The notes under the pieces are model-generated. The model saw only the letters and a list, made by a program, of their open reading frames with translations. It was not told the DNA's origin and did not search any database. Position numbers and translations under genes: made by a program. A stretch of DNA of 64,000 nucleotides from positions 2,418,001 to 2,482,000 of the forward strand of contig NZ_JAIVFL010000001.1 in NCBI RefSeq assembly GCF_022760805.1, given 5' to 3'. The stretch comes from Candidatus Mycolicibacterium alkanivorans (lineage in GTDB: Bacteria > Actinomycetota > Actinomycetes > Mycobacteriales > Mycobacteriaceae). Below are positions 1 to 9,652 of the stretch, one piece after another. The first letter of the stretch is position 1. Each line of letters opens with the position of its first letter.

Positions 1-2
1 CG

Positions 3-482
3 GTGGACTACGACCCGGACGTGGACCGGGCTTATCTTGGCGACGAGGATGTTTCGGTCGAGATCCGCGGTGACGCGGTGACGCGCGCGGTGTCCGCGGT
101 TTCCGCGGTTCCGCAGGTGCGTGAGCGGCTGGTGAGGTTGCAGCGCGAATTGGCCTCGGGGGCCGACAGTGTCGTCGTGGAAGGCCGCGACATCGGCACC
201 GTGGTGCTGCCGGATGCGGATGTGAAGATCTTCCTCACCGCGACGGCCGAGACCCGGGCGCACCGGCGCAACGACCAGAACGTGGCCGCCGGCCTGGCCG
301 ACGACTACGAGGCCGTGTTGGCCGATGTGCGCCGCCGCGACCACCTGGACTCGACGCGTGCGGTGTCCCCGCTTCGGGCGGCCGAGGACGCACTGATCGT
401 CGACACCAGCGACATGCCCCAGGCCGAGGTGATCGCCCGACTGGTCGAGCTTGTCGAGCAACGAAGCGGGGCGATGCGATGA
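3..482 (+). CDS. cmk: Cytidylate kinase, C-terminal part (5' end outside window)
   Basis: Phosphorylates CMP/dCMP to the diphosphate in the cytosol. The frame is open from the first bases, so the N-terminal P-loop lies outside the window. About 159 residues remain. They show the family signature [22 protein letters not shown] and the downstream RAHRRNDQ and [14 protein letters not shown] segments that line the CMP and phosphate sites. The stop overlaps the der start by four bases (ATGA), the usual actinobacterial cmk-der coupling. Function is secure from motif and context. Confidence 0.95.
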   Translation: MDYDPDVDRAYLGDEDVSVEIRGDAVTRAVSAVSAVPQVRERLVRLQRELASGADSVVVEGRDIGTVVLPDADVKIFLTATAETRAHRRNDQNVAAGLADDYEAVLADVRRRDHLDSTRAVSPLRAAEDALIVDTSDMPQAEVIARLVELVEQRSGAMR

Positions 483-1885
483 CCCAGGACGGCACGTGGT
501 CCGACGAAAGCGAATGGGAGTTCGCCGAGGACGGATTCGACGACGAGACCGGTGAGGCCTACGCGCCGCCGCCGGTGGTGGCCATCATCGGCAGACCCAA
601 CGTCGGCAAGTCGACTCTGGTGAACCGGATCCTCGGGCGGCGCGAGGCAGTCGTGCAGGACCTGCCCGGAGTGACCCGGGACCGGGTGTCCTACGACGCG
701 AACTGGGTGGGCCGCCGCTTCGTCGTCCAGGACACCGGCGGGTGGGAGCCCGACGCCAAGGGACTGCAACAGTTGGTCGCCGAGCAGGCCTCGGTCGCGA
801 TGCAGACCGCCGATGCCGTCATCTTCGTCGTCGACGCCATCGTGGGTGCCACCTCGGGTGACGAGGCGGCAGCCCGAATCCTGCGGCGCTCCGGAAAGCC
901 GGTGTATCTGGCGGCCAACAAGGTTGACAACGAGAAGGGCGAGGCGGACGCGGCCGCGCTGTGGTCACTCGGCCTGGGCGAGCCGCACCCGATCAGTGCG
1001 ATGCACGGGCGCGGTGTGGCCGATCTGCTCGACGAGGTGGTCGCCGCGTTGCCGGTGGCCTCCGAGGTCGGGACCGGCGGCGGGGGACCGCGCCGGGTGG
1101 CGTTGGTGGGCAAACCCAACGTCGGCAAGAGCTCACTGCTCAACCGGCTGGCCGGCTCCGAGCGATCGGTGGTGCACGACGTCGCCGGCACCACCGTCGA
1201 CCCGGTGGACTCGCTGATCGAATTGGACGGCAAGACTTGGCGATTCGTCGACACCGCCGGGCTGCGCCGCAAGGTGGGCCAGGCCAGCGGACACGAGTTC
1301 TACGCCTCGGTGCGCACCCACAGCGCCATCGACGCCGCCGAGGTGGTGGTGGTGTTGGTCGACGCGTCGCAGGCGCTGACCGAGCAGGACCAGCGGGTGC
1401 TGTCGATGGTGATCGAGGCGGGCCGCGCGCTGGTGCTGGTGTTCAACAAATGGGATCTGGTCGACGAGGACCGGCGCTATCTGCTGGACCGCGAGATCGA
1501 CCTGCAGCTGCATCAGCTGCAGTGGGCGCCGCTGGTGAACATCTCGGCCAAGACCGGCCGGGCCGTGCAGAAGCTGGTGCCGGCGATGGAGACCGCCTTG
1601 GCGTCATGGGACAAGCGCATCTCCACCGGACAGCTCAACACCTGGATCAAGGACGTGGTCGCGGCCACCCCGCCGCCGGTGCGCGGCGGCAAGCAGCCCC
1701 GCATCCTGTTCGCCACCCAGGCCACCGCGCGACCGCCGACATTCGTGCTGTTCACCAGCGGTTTTTTGGAGGCCGGGTACCGCCGCTTCCTGGAACGTCG
1801 CCTGCGGGAGACCTTCGGTTTCGAGGGCACTCCCATCCGGATCAACGTGCGGGTGCGCGAGAAGCGCAAGCTCAAGCCACGCTGA
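479..1885 (+). CDS. der: Ribosome-assembly GTPase Der (EngA)
   Basis: Essential GTPase with two tandem G domains that acts in 50S ribosome maturation. At 468 residues it is a normal length with an acidic mycobacterial N-terminal extension. G domain 1 has [16 protein letters not shown] and ANKVD. G domain 2 has [16 protein letters not shown] and NKWDL. The last 110 or so residues form the KH-like domain. The ATG overlaps the cmk stop, so translation is probably coupled. Nothing in the sequence is unusual. Confidence 0.97.
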   Translation: MTQDGTWSDESEWEFAEDGFDDETGEAYAPPPVVAIIGRPNVGKSTLVNRILGRREAVVQDLPGVTRDRVSYDANWVGRRFVVQDTGGWEPDAKGLQQLVAEQASVAMQTADAVIFVVDAIVGATSGDEAAARILRRSGKPVYLAANKVDNEKGEADAAALWSLGLGEPHPISAMHGRGVADLLDEVVAALPVASEVGTGGGGPRRVALVGKPNVGKSSLLNRLAGSERSVVHDVAGTTVDPVDSLIELDGKTWRFVDTAGLRRKVGQASGHEFYASVRTHSAIDAAEVVVVLVDASQALTEQDQRVLSMVIEAGRALVLVFNKWDLVDEDRRYLLDREIDLQLHQLQWAPLVNISAKTGRAVQKLVPAMETALASWDKRISTGQLNTWIKDVVAATPPPVRGGKQPRILFATQATARPPTFVLFTSGFLEAGYRRFLERRLRETFGFEGTPIRINVRVREKRKLKPR

Positions 1886-1993
1886 GTTCGGGCGTTTGCT
1901 GGGTTGTGAGGGCTGCTGGGCGGTAAGTTGCCAGTGATGAGGTTTTCGGCGTCCGGGGTTCGCTCTCCGGCCGGTTCGGGAGGGAGAGCCGTC

Positions 1994-2296
1994 ATGACGA
2001 CGGTGTCTATCGGTACCAGGCGACTGGCGTATGTGCTCGCCGGAGCCGTGATTGCGGCTGCGCCCGCCGTCGCGGTGTTCGCGGTCTCGCATTCGGGCCC
2101 CGGGCCGCGGGTGCTGGCATGCTCGGAGACTGAGACAGAGGACAACTTCTCGATGAACTGCGCGCCGTCGGTGATCCCCGATGTCAGCGACAACCTGACC
2201 GAAGCGGAGGTCGCCCAGCCGGGCTTCAACGCCGTCCCGGGCGGCGGTGGGGAGGTCCGTGTCGGCGGCGGTGGCGGTGGCCACGCCGGCCGCTGA
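1994..2296 (+). CDS. Small putative secreted or membrane-anchored protein
   Basis: I do not recognise the family. From the ATG at 1994 the product is about 100 residues. It has a short basic start, a hydrophobic alanine/valine-rich segment of about 20 residues (LAYVLAGAVIAAAPAVAVFAV) that could be a signal peptide or anchor, two cysteines and a glycine-rich tail. An in-frame ATG at 1928 would add 22 residues before the hydrophobic segment. I prefer 1994 because it puts the basic residues directly ahead of that segment. The layout resembles small mycobacterial secreted proteins. Confidence 0.6.
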   Translation: MTTVSIGTRRLAYVLAGAVIAAAPAVAVFAVSHSGPGPRVLACSETETEDNFSMNCAPSVIPDVSDNLTEAEVAQPGFNAVPGGGGEVRVGGGGGGHAGR

Positions 2297-2463
2297 GCCG
2301 TCGCTCAGGTATTGAGCCGGGCCCGTTTTCCATAGCTGTCGAGGTGCACCACCTGCTCGACTGGCTTGCGGGCTTTGATTGAGCGCGAACAGGTTTCGTT
2401 GACTGTCGGCCTGGGCTGACGGCGAGTGCCGGGCGTGCCTGCGGGGCGATTAGGATTGACCAA

Positions 2464-3246
2464 GTGTCTGTCGCCCACATGATCGTGATCGCGTTGGCCG
2501 GTATGGGTGCGGGCGCGATCAACTCTCTGGTCGGCTCGGGCACGCTGATCACGTTTCCCACGCTGGTGACGCTGGGGTATCCGCCAGTGACCGCGACGAT
2601 GTCCAACGCGATCGGTCTGGTGGCCGGCGGGGTGTCGGGGACCTGGGGGTATCGGGCCGAGTTGCGCGGTCAGTGGGATCGGCTGCGCTGGCAGATTCCG
2701 GCGTCGGTGACGGGCGCGGCGATCGGCGCGTTCCTGCTGCTGCATCTGCCGGAGAAGGTGTTCACCCAGGTCGTGCCGGTGCTGCTGGTTGCGGCGCTGG
2801 TTCTGGTGGTGATCGGGCCGCGGATCCAGGCCTATGCGCGTCAGCGCGCGGAGCAGGCGGGGCGGTCGGCTTCGCATGTGTCGCCGGCGCGGATGGCGGC
2901 GCTGGTGGTCGGGACGTTCGCGGTGGGGGTGTACGGCGGCTACTTCACCGCGGCGCAGGGGATCCTGCTGATCGGGGTGATGGGGGCGCTGCTGCCCGAA
3001 GACGTGCAGCGGATGAACGCGGCGAAGAACCTGCTGTCGCTGCTGGTGAACATCGTCGCGGCGGTGGGCTACACGGTGGTGGCGTTCGACCGGGTGAGCT
3101 GGCCGGCGGCGGGACTGATCGCGGCCGGATCGCTGGTCGGCGGGTGGCTCGGGGCGCACTACGGGCGGCGGCTGTCGCCGAACGCGCTGCGGGCGGTCAT
3201 CGTGGTGGTGGGGCTGATCGGGCTGTACCGGTTGTTGACGGTGTGA
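2464..3246 (+). CDS. TSUP (TauE/SafE) family membrane transporter
   Basis: Predicted inner-membrane anion or sulfonate permease of 260 residues starting at GTG 2464. It shows the TSUP plan of two homologous four-helix halves. The first half begins with a glycine-rich stretch (AGMGAGAINSLVGSGTLITFP) and the second repeats the pattern (GTFAVGVYGGYFTAAQGILLIGVMGALLPEDVQRMNAAKN). The substrate cannot be read from the sequence. It is the last protein gene before tRNA-Pro on the backbone side. Confidence 0.88.
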   Translation: MSVAHMIVIALAGMGAGAINSLVGSGTLITFPTLVTLGYPPVTATMSNAIGLVAGGVSGTWGYRAELRGQWDRLRWQIPASVTGAAIGAFLLLHLPEKVFTQVVPVLLVAALVLVVIGPRIQAYARQRAEQAGRSASHVSPARMAALVVGTFAVGVYGGYFTAAQGILLIGVMGALLPEDVQRMNAAKNLLSLLVNIVAAVGYTVVAFDRVSWPAAGLIAAGSLVGGWLGAHYGRRLSPNALRAVIVVVGLIGLYRLLTV

Positions 3247-3324
3247 CACCTGTGGCCGATTCGGGTTGGCGGTGGGGCCTGCGGTAGGCTTTCGACCTGC
3301 TGCCGACGGTAGTTCGGGCGGCAA

Positions 3325-3401
3325 CGGGCTGTGGCGCAGTTTGGTAGCGCACTTGACTGGGGGTCAAGTGGTCGCAGGTTCAAATCCTGTCAGCCCGACC
3401 A
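3325..3401 (+). tRNA. tRNA-Pro (anticodon GGG)
   Basis: Seventy-seven bases fold as a cloverleaf. The acceptor is CGGGCTG paired with CAGCCCG, and the anticodon stem CTTGA/TCAAG encloses the loop CTGGGGG, giving anticodon GGG. The T-loop is GGTTCAAATCC, and CCA is encoded at 3399-3401. The 3' half from 3357 is the integration site of the island: the same sequence recurs at 36679, 39421 and 57253. An integrase lies 2 kb inward. Confidence 0.95.
3357..3400 (+). repeat. att core copy 1 (attL, inside tRNA-Pro)
   Basis: Forty-four bases covering the anticodon loop to the tRNA 3' end, identical to 36679-36722 and matching 39421-39463 over 43 bases. Similarity continues about 10 bases downstream (AGAGAAGTA). 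Tyrosine integrases commonly use tRNA 3' ends as attB, and an integrase gene starts at 6596. Confidence 0.9.
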
Positions 3402-3462
3402 AGAGAAGTAGGCTTTCACCTGCGGAGATTCTCGCCGTGAGTCTCCCATCGACCGGGCGTCT

Positions 3463-3480
3463 GGGACCAGACTGGGACCA
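3463..3480 (+). promoter_or_regulatory. Tandem GGGACCA repeat near attL (candidate integrase arm site)
   Basis: GGGACCA occurs at 3463-3469 and 3474-3480, an 11-base period (one helical turn), 63 bases inside the att core. The same tandem motif recurs at 39297-39314, 41381-41398 and 45756-45773. Spacing and position suit arm-type integrase binding sites; this is inferred. The rest of 3402-3619 shows no gene. Confidence 0.45.
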
Positions 3481-3619
3481 GATGGTGTATGTGCAGCGAT
3501 CGGCTGAGTAGACAGCGGAGCTGCTGGTCGGTGTTCACCCCAGGTTAAATCCTGGAGCGGCCTGCACCGGACGGGAACCAACAGTCAGTTCCAGGACACG
3601 GAAGCGGAACCACCGGGAA

Positions 3620-4624
3620 GTGTCGGATGCGGGTGGAATCATGAGGTTCATGGAGGCAGCGGGGGGCGACGAGGACGGTCGGGAGTCCACCACGAGCTGG
3701 ACGAACCCATGGATCGCCGAGTACAAGCGGCGCCAGGCGATGCTGACGAAGATGCGGCCGTTCGAGGTGATCGTGATGATGCGCGATCTCAATCTGACCT
3801 CGTACGCATTCAGTAAGAACGCTGAGGAGCTACAGGCCCACGTCCTGCGCTACCCCGAGATTGGCCATAGTCAGCCATTCAACCCGGACGTCGGCGACCC
3901 GTTCGGCATCGAGCTAGCTCGACTCCTCGCGAATTTGCTCGCCTCCGTGAAGTCGCTTATCTCAGGTCAGCGCGCAGTTCTGCGTGACATCTGGCCCAAG
4001 CTCGGCAAGGAGCTCTCTGGGTTCGAGCAAGGTGAATACACCACCAAGCGCCTGGCAGTGTTCGAAGCGGACGAGGCCAAACTTCTAGAAGAGCTCCGCA
4101 ATTACTCTCAGCATCGATTCCTTCCTTACTTGAACCCGGCGTGGCAGTTTTCACAGTCGGTGCCAGCGGCAGAGTTCCAATTTCGGTTGCATGTCAAGCC
4201 ACTTCTGAAGTGGGACAGTTTGACGGCAGTGGTTCGTAAATACCTTGAGAAACACGGCGATTCGATTGATCTGATTCCGATCATCGGTCGCTACACGGCT
4301 GCCGTACGCGAGTTCTACAAATGGTTCTGGCTCAAGGTGGAAGAAACGATGAAGTCAGAGCGCGTCGAGTACGACGCCCACGTTGCCGAGCTGATGGTGT
4401 ACGGCGAAGAGGTATTCCTCGCGCCGGATTGGATTCGTGAGGTTGGTGGGGAACCGCCACCCGGTTGGAACGGCGTGCGGTGGCGGCGCCGGTCACTCGC
4501 CGAGATCCGCCAGCGACGATGGGCACTCGGGCACAAGTCGTTCCGAGGGATAATCGTCGATGGCCAGGGCGTGGCCGTGGTCGGGGACCACCCATGGACA
4601 CAGATCCTGCTCCATGTTCCGTGA
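3620..4624 (+). CDS. Hypothetical cargo protein (334 aa)
   Basis: Family not recognised. The GTG at 3620 gives 334 residues; an internal ATG at 3641 is an alternative start. The sequence is rich in charged and aromatic residues, has no clear membrane span and appears mostly helical. It lies between attL and the integrase, where these elements often carry accessory genes. Its base composition is lower in GC than the neighbouring backbone, consistent with acquired DNA. Confidence 0.6.
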   Translation: MSDAGGIMRFMEAAGGDEDGRESTTSWTNPWIAEYKRRQAMLTKMRPFEVIVMMRDLNLTSYAFSKNAEELQAHVLRYPEIGHSQPFNPDVGDPFGIELARLLANLLASVKSLISGQRAVLRDIWPKLGKELSGFEQGEYTTKRLAVFEADEAKLLEELRNYSQHRFLPYLNPAWQFSQSVPAAEFQFRLHVKPLLKWDSLTAVVRKYLEKHGDSIDLIPIIGRYTAAVREFYKWFWLKVEETMKSERVEYDAHVAELMVYGEEVFLAPDWIREVGGEPPPGWNGVRWRRRSLAEIRQRRWALGHKSFRGIIVDGQGVAVVGDHPWTQILLHVP

Positions 4625-4654
4625 GGAACAACGCTACGGATCGCGCAGTAGAGC

Positions 4655-5266
4655 TTGCGTCGGTTTCCATTCGGAATGCAAGTTGTTGGGGGGGGGAAAG
4701 AATTGACTTGGGGTGACTGGTTCCGTGAGTTGACTACAGGCCCGGTCATGGGCGCTGTATTCGCCCTCGGTGGTGTCTGGCTCACTCGATGGACGACACG
4801 CTCAGAGGGAGCGGCGAACCGAGCTGACAAGCGAGCCGATCAGCTACGCGAGGAAGTCGCTACCGTGCTATCGGAACGACCGAAAATGATTGACTCGCAA
4901 CGCGAGCTGTTCGACGCAACGATGACGCATCGTGAGCAGACCGCGCGGAATGACCCGCCACCTGCCGAGAGATCTTCGCGGCTAATGGATGTCAGGCAGA
5001 AGCACATCGTCCTCTGCGACAAGATCAAGCACGAGGTCATCACAGCCGAGCTGCTTACCAGCAATTCCGAGGTTGAAGCCGCGCTGAAGACGATCAGGCG
5101 CGCCGCTGAGAACTGGAACGGACCAATGCAGGCCGCGCATCGTGGAGGCGAGGTCGACGAGTTCGACAGGTTCGAGAAGCTCCAAACAGACCTCGCCAAT
5201 GCCTTCGATTCTCTTGAGAGCGCAACGCGGTCCTTGACTGCGATCGCCTTCAAAGCGCCGAAGTAA
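4655..5266 (+). CDS. Hypothetical single-span membrane protein with coiled coil
   Basis: Family not recognised. A hydrophobic segment (GPVMGAVFALGGVWLTRW) near residues 30-47 is followed by a charged helical domain (ANRADKRADQLREEVATVLSERP) that looks like a coiled coil, with a cytosolic-type C-terminus. The frame opens at TTG 4655. A TTG at 4703 just after a purine-rich GGGGGAAAG is a good alternative start and would place the membrane helix near the N-terminus. It follows the 334-residue gene by 30 bases on the same strand, so the two may be cotranscribed cargo. Confidence 0.55.
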   Translation: MRRFPFGMQVVGGGKELTWGDWFRELTTGPVMGAVFALGGVWLTRWTTRSEGAANRADKRADQLREEVATVLSERPKMIDSQRELFDATMTHREQTARNDPPPAERSSRLMDVRQKHIVLCDKIKHEVITAELLTSNSEVEAALKTIRRAAENWNGPMQAAHRGGEVDEFDRFEKLQTDLANAFDSLESATRSLTAIAFKAPK

Positions 5267-5363
5267 CTAAATTAAGCTGGCTTCCGAACAGATCGACCAC
5301 GTTTGTTTGGTAGGTCGGATGGCAAGGTCGATGATATCGACTCTGGGACAACGGGATCGGTAC

Positions 5364-6596
5364 CTACACCACGCGCAGATTGCGCCCGACGTTAGACGAG
5401 AGATGCCGCGTCAGCAACTCACCGGCATCGGCGACGGACTGCCGATCGGGATGCAGGTAGCGCTGGGTGGTCGTGATGCTCCCGTGGCCGGCGATCTTGC
5501 GAAGACTGTGCAGGGGGACACCTGCGTCGGCCATCCATGTCAGCCCCGTGTGCCGCAGGCCGTGGCGCGTCAGCTGCTCGTAGCCAAGTTTGGTCACCAC
5601 CTCATCCCAAGAGGTCGCGTCGCGAAGGGTGGCGGTGGTGATACGCCCGCCCCGCGGGCCGGTGAATAGCCGCGCATGGGGTTCACCGGCGGTAAGTTCG
5701 ATCCGACGCTGAATGAGGTCGCGGATCGATTCGATCAGCGGCACCTGACGTGCTCGCCGGCCCTTGGTGTTTTTGTCGACCAGGCCCCCACCAGATGCGG
5801 TGGTGGCGCCGTGCGTGAGTTCGCCGGGGGATGGGGTCGTCTGGCGGCACACGGTCCAGATCCAGTTTTCGGTGTCGATGTCGCGAACGAGGCAGCCGGA
5901 GACTTCACCGATGCGCGCGGCGGTGCACGCCTCGAAGACGACAGCGTCGCCCCAGCCCTGGTACTTATCCGCCGAGTTTGCGACCAATGCGTCAGCGAGG
6001 GTCACCAGTGCAGACCAGTCCGGCAGCGCCAGGGATCGCGGGTCGTCCAGCTCATCCTCGGCGAGCTTGTACTCGCGCTGCCAGCCGCTGATCCGAGCCG
6101 GGTTCCGATCGATGATCCCGTCGCGGAGCGCTTGCTCCATGACCCGAACCAGCACCGCGAGGCTGTTCTTGACGGTCGAACGGCTGCAGTCGTCAGCGAT
6201 CCACGCGTGAACGGCCCGATCGACCGCGCCGTTGGTGATCATGGTTACCGGTAGGTGGCCGAGCGATGGCACGACTCGCTTCCGCCACCCGGCGAGGTAC
6301 GGATCGGTGGTCTTGCCTTCCAGGCCACGAAGCGCCAGTTTCATGTTGGTCGTGCCGTACTCCGAGAGGGTGGTCGTCGCCGTGTTTGGGTCGATGCCGC
6401 GACCGGCGGACTGACGCATCCGGTTGATCCAGTCTTCGGCGGCTTCACGCGTAGTGAACGTCTCAGACTTGGACACTCGCTTCTTGACGGCCGGATCGAC
6501 CCATCGGACACGTGCACGGTACGCCCCGCCGGGGCGCTCCTCGATGTCAGCAGCTAGCGAAATCCCCAGTGGCAGAGCGACTTTATCAACCATCAC
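5364..6596 (-). CDS. int: Tyrosine-recombinase integrase of the element
   Basis: Site-specific recombinase expected to integrate and excise the element at the tRNA-Pro 3' end. It has 410 residues: an N-terminal arm-binding region (1-80), a core-binding domain (about 80-180) and a catalytic domain. Catalytic residues visible are Arg228 (TAARIGE), His345 and Arg348 (HGLRH), His371 (GHGS) and nucleophile Tyr380 (TTQRYLHPD). The GTG start overlaps the stop of the excisionase upstream, so int and xis are coupled. Adjacency to attL is standard for actinomycete elements. Confidence 0.95.
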   Translation of the reverse strand: MMVDKVALPLGISLAADIEERPGGAYRARVRWVDPAVKKRVSKSETFTTREAAEDWINRMRQSAGRGIDPNTATTTLSEYGTTNMKLALRGLEGKTTDPYLAGWRKRVVPSLGHLPVTMITNGAVDRAVHAWIADDCSRSTVKNSLAVLVRVMEQALRDGIIDRNPARISGWQREYKLAEDELDDPRSLALPDWSALVTLADALVANSADKYQGWGDAVVFEACTAARIGEVSGCLVRDIDTENWIWTVCRQTTPSPGELTHGATTASGGGLVDKNTKGRRARQVPLIESIRDLIQRRIELTAGEPHARLFTGPRGGRITTATLRDATSWDEVVTKLGYEQLTRHGLRHTGLTWMADAGVPLHSLRKIAGHGSITTTQRYLHPDRQSVADAGELLTRHLSSNVGRNLRVV

Positions 6597-6799
6597 GCCA
6601 CCTCACCAGGATCGACGCGCCGACTGGCGAGCCACATCTCAACGTCGTCCGAGTTGTACATGAACACCCGATCAGATACTTGAACGAATGCCGGACCCTG
6701 CGGCGGTCGTGCGGTTCGCCAACGCCGGATGGTCGAGGCGTCCACGTGGAGGAGTTCGGCAAGCTCGTTGCTACTGTACCAACGCCCATCTAGCAGCAT
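6593..6799 (-). CDS. xis: Excisionase-like MerR/AlpA-type HTH protein
   Basis: Small protein (about 68 residues) with a winged-helix DNA-binding pattern: YSSNELAELLHVDASTIRRWR followed by a basic turn and a wing ending VEMWLASRR. Proteins of this type bend DNA at att sites and steer the integrase toward excision. It sits between rep and int on the same strand with a four-base overlap to int, as in pSAM2-like elements. Role is inferred from fold and position. Confidence 0.85.
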   Translation of the reverse strand: MLLDGRWYSSNELAELLHVDASTIRRWRTARPPQGPAFVQVSDRVFMYNSDDVEMWLASRRVDPGEVA

Positions 6800-6806
6800 C
6801 CTCGGT

Positions 6807-8177
6807 TCACGCGCCTTCCTTCAACGCGTTACGCCCGGTAAGGCGCTGCTCACGAGCACGAGTAGAAGCCGAAATGACCAGCAGGCGGTCACCGAGGTTC
6901 TCGTATCCCGAGCGTTCGAACTCCCACATCAGTTGCTGGACCGTGGCGGCTTCCGGATGTGATCCTGCCCGCTCCCGCCGCCAGTCAGCCCGATGCTCGC
7001 GCAGGGCCTTCATGGTCGTCGAGAACTGTCGCGACTTGCTTGTCACGTGCCCTCGGAAACCCAGTGTGTGCAGCCAGAGGGTCATCTCCTGATATTGCTC
7101 GTCGCGGGCGACGGAAACGATCGTCTGGAGTATTCGGCGAACGTGATCCGTCACATCGAGCTGATCGATTCCTTCCTCGCTGAGACGCCGGGAATCGATA
7201 CCGTGGTCTGTCACCGACTTGGTCACGTACTTGGCGAGATAGCCGGCAACACGGCGGTTGTGGACGTCGGCGTCGGAGCCGACTATGCCTGCCCCGCTGA
7301 TGGACTTGATGTCCAGTTGCTCGCCGAAGCGCAGAACGACGTCGTTGCGTATCGCCAGCTTGGTATCGACCGTTGCCCGCCTTACCAATTCGACGAAGTC
7401 GGCCATATCGAGATTGGGTTCCGGGGGAGAAGGTTGTTCTCCCGGAGGTGAAGCCGCATCGAGGCGGATGACGGCGTGGAAGTGAGGGACGCCGCGGCGT
7501 TGTAGCTCAACGACTTTGACGAAGGACGGCCTCGTGCCTTTGGGGTCGGCGCCGCGCGTTCTGAGTGCTTGGCTGAGCGACCGGCGGAGGCGGATGGTGA
7601 ATCGACGCCAGAGTTCGGGAGCGTGCCAGGCAAAGAGAACGTGCCCTACGTAGTCGTAGCACTCGCTGCACAGCGGCTGGCCCACGGCGGGATCATGCAG
7701 GCTGTGGGTGCAGTTGCATCGGATGATGCGCTCGTGTGCGCACTTTGTACCTTGCTGGTTCCCCGGATGGTAGGTTCCGTTGCGCCGTGTCGTGTGAACA
7801 GCGCCGAAGCTCGGGGCGGTGAGCGTGACGAACAACTGTGGGTGATCGGCGACCGTACTGGGGATACCGTGATGTCCCCCGTTGAGCCCGGCGTGGATCA
7901 TTTGCCAAATGTCGCGGGCGTACAGATCAGAGCATGACGGGCACGCCGTAGCGCGGCGGTTATTGCACCTGGTCAGGACGTGATGCTGCCTGCCGAACTC
8001 GTCGGAGGCCTTCAAGCGGATTGGGCTCGCGCAGAATCCGCATCTTTCCGCGGTATCCCACCATGTGTCGAAACTCGGCGACGCAGCCCGCCGCACCATC
8101 TGTGTCAGTACGGCGGAGCTGTCGACCCCGGCCGGTGCATCCGGCAGCGACGGAATGTCCGACACCGAGCCATTCAC
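6807..8177 (-). CDS. RepSA-like rolling-circle replication initiator
   Basis: Replication initiator of the element, 456 residues. It has cysteine pairs in the N-terminal part (CGFC, CPSC, CNC, CSEC) suggesting zinc binding. A HUH motif, GVPHFHAVIRLD (His232/His234), is followed by VAGYLAKYVTKS with Tyr313 and Tyr317 as candidate nucleophiles. HUH enzymes nick the origin and stay covalently attached. The gene overlaps the translocase gene upstream by four bases and lies next to xis-int, the order known for actinomycete integrative elements. The double-strand origin itself was not located. Confidence 0.88.
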   Translation of the reverse strand: MNGSVSDIPSLPDAPAGVDSSAVLTQMVRRAASPSFDTWWDTAERCGFCASPIRLKASDEFGRQHHVLTRCNNRRATACPSCSDLYARDIWQMIHAGLNGGHHGIPSTVADHPQLFVTLTAPSFGAVHTTRRNGTYHPGNQQGTKCAHERIIRCNCTHSLHDPAVGQPLCSECYDYVGHVLFAWHAPELWRRFTIRLRRSLSQALRTRGADPKGTRPSFVKVVELQRRGVPHFHAVIRLDAASPPGEQPSPPEPNLDMADFVELVRRATVDTKLAIRNDVVLRFGEQLDIKSISGAGIVGSDADVHNRRVAGYLAKYVTKSVTDHGIDSRRLSEEGIDQLDVTDHVRRILQTIVSVARDEQYQEMTLWLHTLGFRGHVTSKSRQFSTTMKALREHRADWRRERAGSHPEAATVQQLMWEFERSGYENLGDRLLVISASTRAREQRLTGRNALKEGA

Positions 8178-9577
8178 CGTGCCGCCTTTCCGATCGAAGG
8201 TCGGAAATGCTCGGCGAGATAGTCGATGTCGGCGTCAGTGACATGGAAAGCACGCACCCTGATGGGTTCGGCACGTCCGTCCTGGCAGACATATGCCACG
8301 CCGGGAGTCGCCGTCGATATCTCGTCGCAGAGCGCCCCCGCGTCGCGGGCCGCGGCACCCAACACCATGGCGGTCTGAGTGGCCTCGGTCATCCGCATCC
8401 CGATCCGTATGGAGAACAACTGCCGGATCGGTAACACGTCCTTCGACGGATCTTGTACTGCCGCGACCACCGAGACCCCGACAGCCCGGCCCTGAGAGAG
8501 CAACAGCCCGAGGAGTTGTTCGACTTCGGAACGAACTTTGCGATCGCCGATATAGGCAGTCAGCGAGGCGATCTCATCCACCACGACGACGATCAGGGGC
8601 GCCGAGCTAGATGGAGCATGCAAGCGCGTATGACCGCGAAGCCGTTGGGCCCTCTGTTGCATGACCTGAGTCGCTGCCCGCAGTAGCGCCAGTGTGCGCT
8701 CGCCGTTGTCGTAGGCGAATCCGGTGAACAGTCGCTGGCCGCGGCCAAACTCCATGCCTCCCTTGGGATCGACGACCAACAGACGCACTGTCCCTGCACG
8801 TATGCCTGGCGCGAGTCCGGAGATGAGCGACCAGAGAACGGATCCCTTGCCGGCGCCGGTAGCGCCAGCGACCAGAATGTGATGTCCCAAGACGGGGATA
8901 CTCCAACGCTTTCCGGACTCGATGATGCCGACATCGATGTTCGTGAGGTCAGCATGGGATTCATGGCTCGGTCGTCGTAACCGAACGACACCGGCCAGGG
9001 CATCGCGGTGATGCACGGTGATGTTGACCTCGCCGGGTCTGCGGGAACGAATCGTCACCCGCTCAGCTCGGAAGGCTTCGGCGAGCGCAAGCGTCTTGTT
9101 CTGCCAGTCGGCGACCGACTGCCCGACAAGAATCCGAACGACCGCGACGTCACAAATCGCACCAATCGATACCGACCGGAGCGTTGGCACCAGCGTGCGG
9201 CCGGCCATCGAGGCCGTCAGACCGTGCAATGTGCAGATGGCCTCCCAGCGGTGCCGATAGATCCACCACGTCCGCCATCGTGACCACATCCTGGCGGTGA
9301 TCCATTCGTCGAACGACTCGGGCGAGAGGTAGGCCCACGCCGCCAGCGCTGACCCCGATGCGACGGCGAGGAGCAATCCCAGGATCGGCGCGTACCTTAA
9401 TCCAATCCAGAAGCTCACTAGCAGGGGGAGGCTGATCATCGGAAACAACACCGACCACCAGATGAGGATCCCGAGTCCCTTCGCTAGGCCGGTGACGATC
9501 AGCGTTATGGTCTCGTCCCAATCAGACTCAGTGCTGCCTGACGGCTTCGGCTTACGGGTGTTCGAGGAATCAAACAT
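8174..9577 (-). CDS. FtsK/SpoIIIE-type DNA translocase (TraB/TraSA-like conjugation protein)
   Basis: Hexameric ATPase expected to move double-stranded element DNA between mycelial or cell neighbours. The N-terminus has hydrophobic segments (about residues 23-85) consistent with membrane anchoring. The motor domain carries Walker A GATGAGKGS (238-246), LLVVDPKGG, and Walker B with LIVVVVDEIASL. It is 467 residues, typical of single-protein actinomycete conjugation systems. It directly precedes and overlaps the RepSA-like gene. Confidence 0.9.
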   Translation of the reverse strand: MFDSSNTRKPKPSGSTESDWDETITLIVTGLAKGLGILIWWSVLFPMISLPLLVSFWIGLRYAPILGLLLAVASGSALAAWAYLSPESFDEWITARMWSRWRTWWIYRHRWEAICTLHGLTASMAGRTLVPTLRSVSIGAICDVAVVRILVGQSVADWQNKTLALAEAFRAERVTIRSRRPGEVNITVHHRDALAGVVRLRRPSHESHADLTNIDVGIIESGKRWSIPVLGHHILVAGATGAGKGSVLWSLISGLAPGIRAGTVRLLVVDPKGGMEFGRGQRLFTGFAYDNGERTLALLRAATQVMQQRAQRLRGHTRLHAPSSSAPLIVVVVDEIASLTAYIGDRKVRSEVEQLLGLLLSQGRAVGVSVVAAVQDPSKDVLPIRQLFSIRIGMRMTEATQTAMVLGAAARDAGALCDEISTATPGVAYVCQDGRAEPIRVRAFHVTDADIDYLAEHFRPSIGKAAR

Positions 9578-9652
9578 TGCAATCTCCTTCGAGAATCGGG
9601 GACTGCATCGCCGCTCGACCGCGGTCCGTGATGCAGTCCCCGACCAACTCGC

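Noticed and set aside
961..1926. Long plus-strand frame of 321 codons overlapping der
   Set aside because: Arginine/glycine-rich shadow frame of the Der gene; no ribosome site and no family signature.
5305..6260. Possible CRISPR-like or tandem repeats in segment I
   Set aside because: No regularly spaced repeats were found; no cas genes anywhere in the window.
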